Of a stretch of DNA of 53,117 bases, positions 51,019-53,117 are shown piece after piece. The first letter of the stretch is position 1. Every line of letters starts with the position of its first letter. A model generated the notes under the pieces. The model was not told the DNA's origin, made no database searches, and was given only the letters and a program-made list of their open reading frames with translations. This DNA comes from an uncultured Flavobacteriaceae bacterium (GTDB lineage Bacteria > Bacteroidota > Bacteroidia > Flavobacteriales > Flavobacteriaceae). Both the position numbers and the translations under genes were made by a program. The stretch is taken from positions 1 to 53,117 of the forward strand of contig CAJQNF010000013.1 of assembly GCA_905479625.1 (NCBI GenBank). Direction: 5' to 3'.

Positions 51019-52350
51019 ATGCAAATGCATACTAAAGACAACGCTATACTAAAAGGAGTTTTAAGTCTCATTCTCATCCTTATGATGTTAGAGGTTCAGG
51101 CCCAATCTTCCTCGGTGATCAATTTAGAAGAAGTAAAAGCTAAGGCAAAAGAAAAAAACACCAATCTAAAAATTTCACAACAGGACTATGCCCTGGCTAA
51201 AGCCCAATATGAAAGCTCTCGAGCCGTATTGCTTCCACAAATCAGACTGAGTAACACCAGTTCTTTTACCAATAATCCGCTCAATGCCTTTGGGTTTAAA
51301 TTATTGCAAAGGGATGTTGAAGCAGCCGATTTTGACCCAGATATACTCAATGATCCGGGTAATGTTGAAAATTTTAATACGCGAATTGAATTGATGCAGC
51401 CATTGATCAATGTCGATGGTTGGAAAGAAAGAAAAATGGCCCATCTCAATTTGGAAGCCTCAAATCTTCAGGCCCTGAGAACGGCAGAGTATGTTGAACT
51501 CGAAGCCATTAAAACTTATATGCAGCTACAATTGGCTCATAAATCTCTGAAAGTGATTGAAAAAGCAAAGGAAACCGCCATACAAAATCATATTTGGGCT
51601 AAAAACAGTTTCGAACAAGGCATGATGCAAAGTGCGGCCTATCTCAATATGGAGGTCAGGGTCGCCGAGGTGGAGCACAAACTTAATGTGGCTCAATCAA
51701 ACATACAAAATGTCTCAGATTACCTTGCTTTCTTAATTGGAGAAGAAAATGATGCTCATCTCATGCCTGCTGAAGAATTGATACTTGATCCCATCAATGC
51801 AGAAGAAAATTATGCCTTAAACATGGATCGGAAGGATCTTCTTGCCATGGAATACTCCGTAAATGCGCAGGAGAAGATGTTTCAATCATCAAAAATGAGT
51901 TTTATCCCAAGGGCAAATGCTGTAGCCAATTATGAATGGAACGATGCATCCTTTATGGGATTTGGAGCCAATAACTACTTGATAGGGCTTCAACTGTCGT
52001 GGGATATTTTCAGCGGTTATAAAAACATAGGTAAAATCCATCAGGAAAAAGCACTTTTAGAAAAAGCCACTCTTGAGAAAGAAAAATATGTTCAGGAAAG
52101 TCAGCTGGAAATCAATAAAGCCAAAAGACAATTTGCTGATTCGAAAAATCAAATCGAGCTAGCTAGTTTGTCTCTGGAACAGTCAAAGGAAGCTTTCAGG
52201 ATTACAAGCAATAGATTCAAGCAGGGACTTGAACAATCTAAGGACCTACTCTATGCAGAAACCAAATATCATGAAAAGGAACTTGAACATGCAAGAGCAA
52301 TTTTCAATTTTAATTTTTCCAAAGTCTATTTAAAATTCTTAACTCAATAA
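51019..52350 (+). CDS. TolC-family outer membrane efflux protein
   Basis: A 443-residue outer membrane channel protein. A signal peptide (ILKGVLSLILILMMLEVQAQ) precedes two OEP repeats of long coiled-coil helices (NLKISQQDYALAKAQYE; QIELASLSLEQSKEAFR). Frame start TTG 51007 is possible, but ATG 51019 or ATG 51025 is more usual. It is the exit duct of a tripartite pump; the next gene encodes the matching adaptor. Confidence 0.92.
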   Translation: MQMHTKDNAILKGVLSLILILMMLEVQAQSSSVINLEEVKAKAKEKNTNLKISQQDYALAKAQYESSRAVLLPQIRLSNTSSFTNNPLNAFGFKLLQRDVEAADFDPDILNDPGNVENFNTRIELMQPLINVDGWKERKMAHLNLEASNLQALRTAEYVELEAIKTYMQLQLAHKSLKVIEKAKETAIQNHIWAKNSFEQGMMQSAAYLNMEVRVAEVEHKLNVAQSNIQNVSDYLAFLIGEENDAHLMPAEELILDPINAEENYALNMDRKDLLAMEYSVNAQEKMFQSSKMSFIPRANAVANYEWNDASFMGFGANNYLIGLQLSWDIFSGYKNIGKIHQEKALLEKATLEKEKYVQESQLEINKAKRQFADSKNQIELASLSLEQSKEAFRITSNRFKQGLEQSKDLLYAETKYHEKELEHARAIFNFNFSKVYLKFLTQ

Positions 52351-52361
52351 AAACATATAAA

Positions 52362-53117
52362 ATGAAACTTAAAAATACAACCATACAAATATTGGGTCTA
52401 AGCCTTTTTCTGAGCCTTGTGCTGACAGGCTGTTCAGATTCAAAAACCAACGACACTGGCAATCAAGAATTGGTTACCGTGCAAGTGGCTACATCCGTCT
52501 TACCGAAAAATGAAAGTTATTTCAGTGCGAGCGGACAAATCGAAGCTGAGCAATTTGCCAATATCAGTACCCGAATGATGGGTTATGTGACCAAGGTACA
52601 TGTTAAGGTTGGAGACAAAGTGCGGAAAGGGCAATCGTTGATCGACATCAACAATGCGGATATGGAAGCTAAAAAAGCGCAGACACAGGCAGGAATAACT
52701 CAGGCCCAGGCCCGATTTAATACAGCTAAAAAAGATATGGATAGGTTTCAGATACTATTCGATCAGAACAGTGCTTCTCAAAAGGAACTAGATGATGTAA
52801 AAACCCAGTACGACATTGCCCAGGCACAACTTGAAAATGCGCGACAAATGGAAAATGAAGTTCAGGCCATGCTATCTTACAGCAATATAAAAGCCCCGTT
52901 TAAAGGAGTTATCACCTCAAAGTCTGTAAAGACGGGTGATATGGCTAATCCAGGCCAGCACCTCATGAGTCTCGAGGCGCCTGATGACTTTGTTGCTACA
53001 GTCATGGTACCTGAAACAAATATTCCATTTGTGCTTAAAGATTCCAATGTCAAGGTGTATGTAAAATCGAGCGAACAGACCCTTGAAGGAACTGTTAGTG
53101 AGATCAGTACTTCTTCA
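52362..53117 (+). CDS. RND efflux periplasmic adaptor lipoprotein (3' end outside window)
   Basis: An ATG at 52362, 11 bases after the TolC gene, opens a frame running off the window (252 codons seen). Lipoprotein signal with lipobox LTGC, then the HlyD/AcrA-type order: beta-barrel strand, lipoyl half YVTKVHVKVGDKVRKGQ, a long helical hairpin (QAQARFNTAKKDMDRF), second lipoyl half YSNIKAPFKGVITSKSV and the start of the beta-barrel domain. An inner-membrane pump gene is expected downstream. Confidence 0.92.
   Translation, partial: MKLKNTTIQILGLSLFLSLVLTGCSDSKTNDTGNQELVTVQVATSVLPKNESYFSASGQIEAEQFANISTRMMGYVTKVHVKVGDKVRKGQSLIDINNADMEAKKAQTQAGITQAQARFNTAKKDMDRFQILFDQNSASQKELDDVKTQYDIAQAQLENARQMENEVQAMLSYSNIKAPFKGVITSKSVKTGDMANPGQHLMSLEAPDDFVATVMVPETNIPFVLKDSNVKVYVKSSEQTLEGTVSEISTSS

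Noticed and set aside
1-53117. Insertion sequences, prophage genes, integrases, CRISPR repeats
   Set aside because: No transposase, integrase, phage structural gene or regularly spaced repeat was seen; gene order and composition look uniform.

Overview
The window reads as a chromosomal segment of a marine-type member of the Bacteroidota, most likely Flavobacteriaceae. The evidence is low GC, almost no Shine-Dalgarno sequences, and many promoters of the Bacteroidota form TTTG-N19-23-TAnnTTTG. Lineage-typical genes agree: gliding lipoprotein gldI, a fused ccoN/ccoO oxidase subunit, bacillithiol deacetylase bshB1, and an ECF sigma gene beside uvrA. Species cannot be named from the sequence alone. 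No insertion sequence, prophage, CRISPR array or rRNA is visible. The window is a dense set of housekeeping and respiratory operons. It opens inside one gene (1..744) and closes inside an RND-type adaptor gene (52362..53117).

Layout. 1-6.5 kb: tail of a conserved Bacteroidota protein, peroxiredoxin bcp divergent from endonuclease III, an unlisted 46-residue small gene, an ECF sigma factor divergent from uvrA, and a TPR protein. 6.6-11.1 kb (minus strand): tRNA-His with a textbook promoter, then a thiol block of acpH, gamma-glutamyltransferase, a trans-sulfuration PLP enzyme and bshB1, the last two joined by an ATGA overlap. 11.3-12.6 kb: ornithine aminotransferase with a cysteine-rich insert. 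12.6-23.5 kb: a Crp/Fnr regulator divergent from a long cbb3 oxidase cluster (ccoI, ccoS, ccoNO, ccoQ, ccoP, ccoG, ccoH, a SafE/DsbD_2-like membrane protein) that continues with a few bases' spacing into two PPK2 polyphosphate kinases. An inverted repeat with Crp/Fnr geometry lies between ccoI and ccoS.

23.5-31 kb (minus strand): cysS-yidD-lgt; an ECF sigma, membrane anti-sigma-like protein and coiled-coil exported protein operon; then nrnA-like, gldI and a cyclophilin-FKBP fusion whose reading frames overlap one another. 31.0-31.6 kb is a gene-free stretch with a strong hairpin. 31.6-35 kb: ndk, a DciA-like protein with recF, a membrane TPR protein and ribH. 35-41.3 kb: a promoter-led run of a small membrane protein, mutL (degenerate endonuclease motif), two rhomboid proteases and an EEP-fold protein, then mtaB. 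41.3-50.8 kb: alpha/beta hydrolase, rfbC, lytic transglycosylase, nitronate monooxygenase, EamA transporter, mnmA, a MORN/YwqK protein, a small helical protein, purB, a lipoprotein and a TerC protein. 51 kb to the end: a TolC plus RND adaptor efflux operon preceded by a promoter overlapping a perfect palindrome.

How they work together. The most system-like unit is the cbb3 cluster: copper import and maturation (CcoI, CcoS, CcoG, CcoH, SafE-like), the oxidase itself, and two nucleotide-polyphosphate kinases probably on one transcript next to an oxygen/redox-type regulator. The second is the cysteine/bacillithiol pair with a nearby gamma-glutamyltransferase. The third is the translation-coupled NrnA-GldI-dual immunophilin operon. 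All functions are inferred from motifs and remembered family knowledge; no database search was run.
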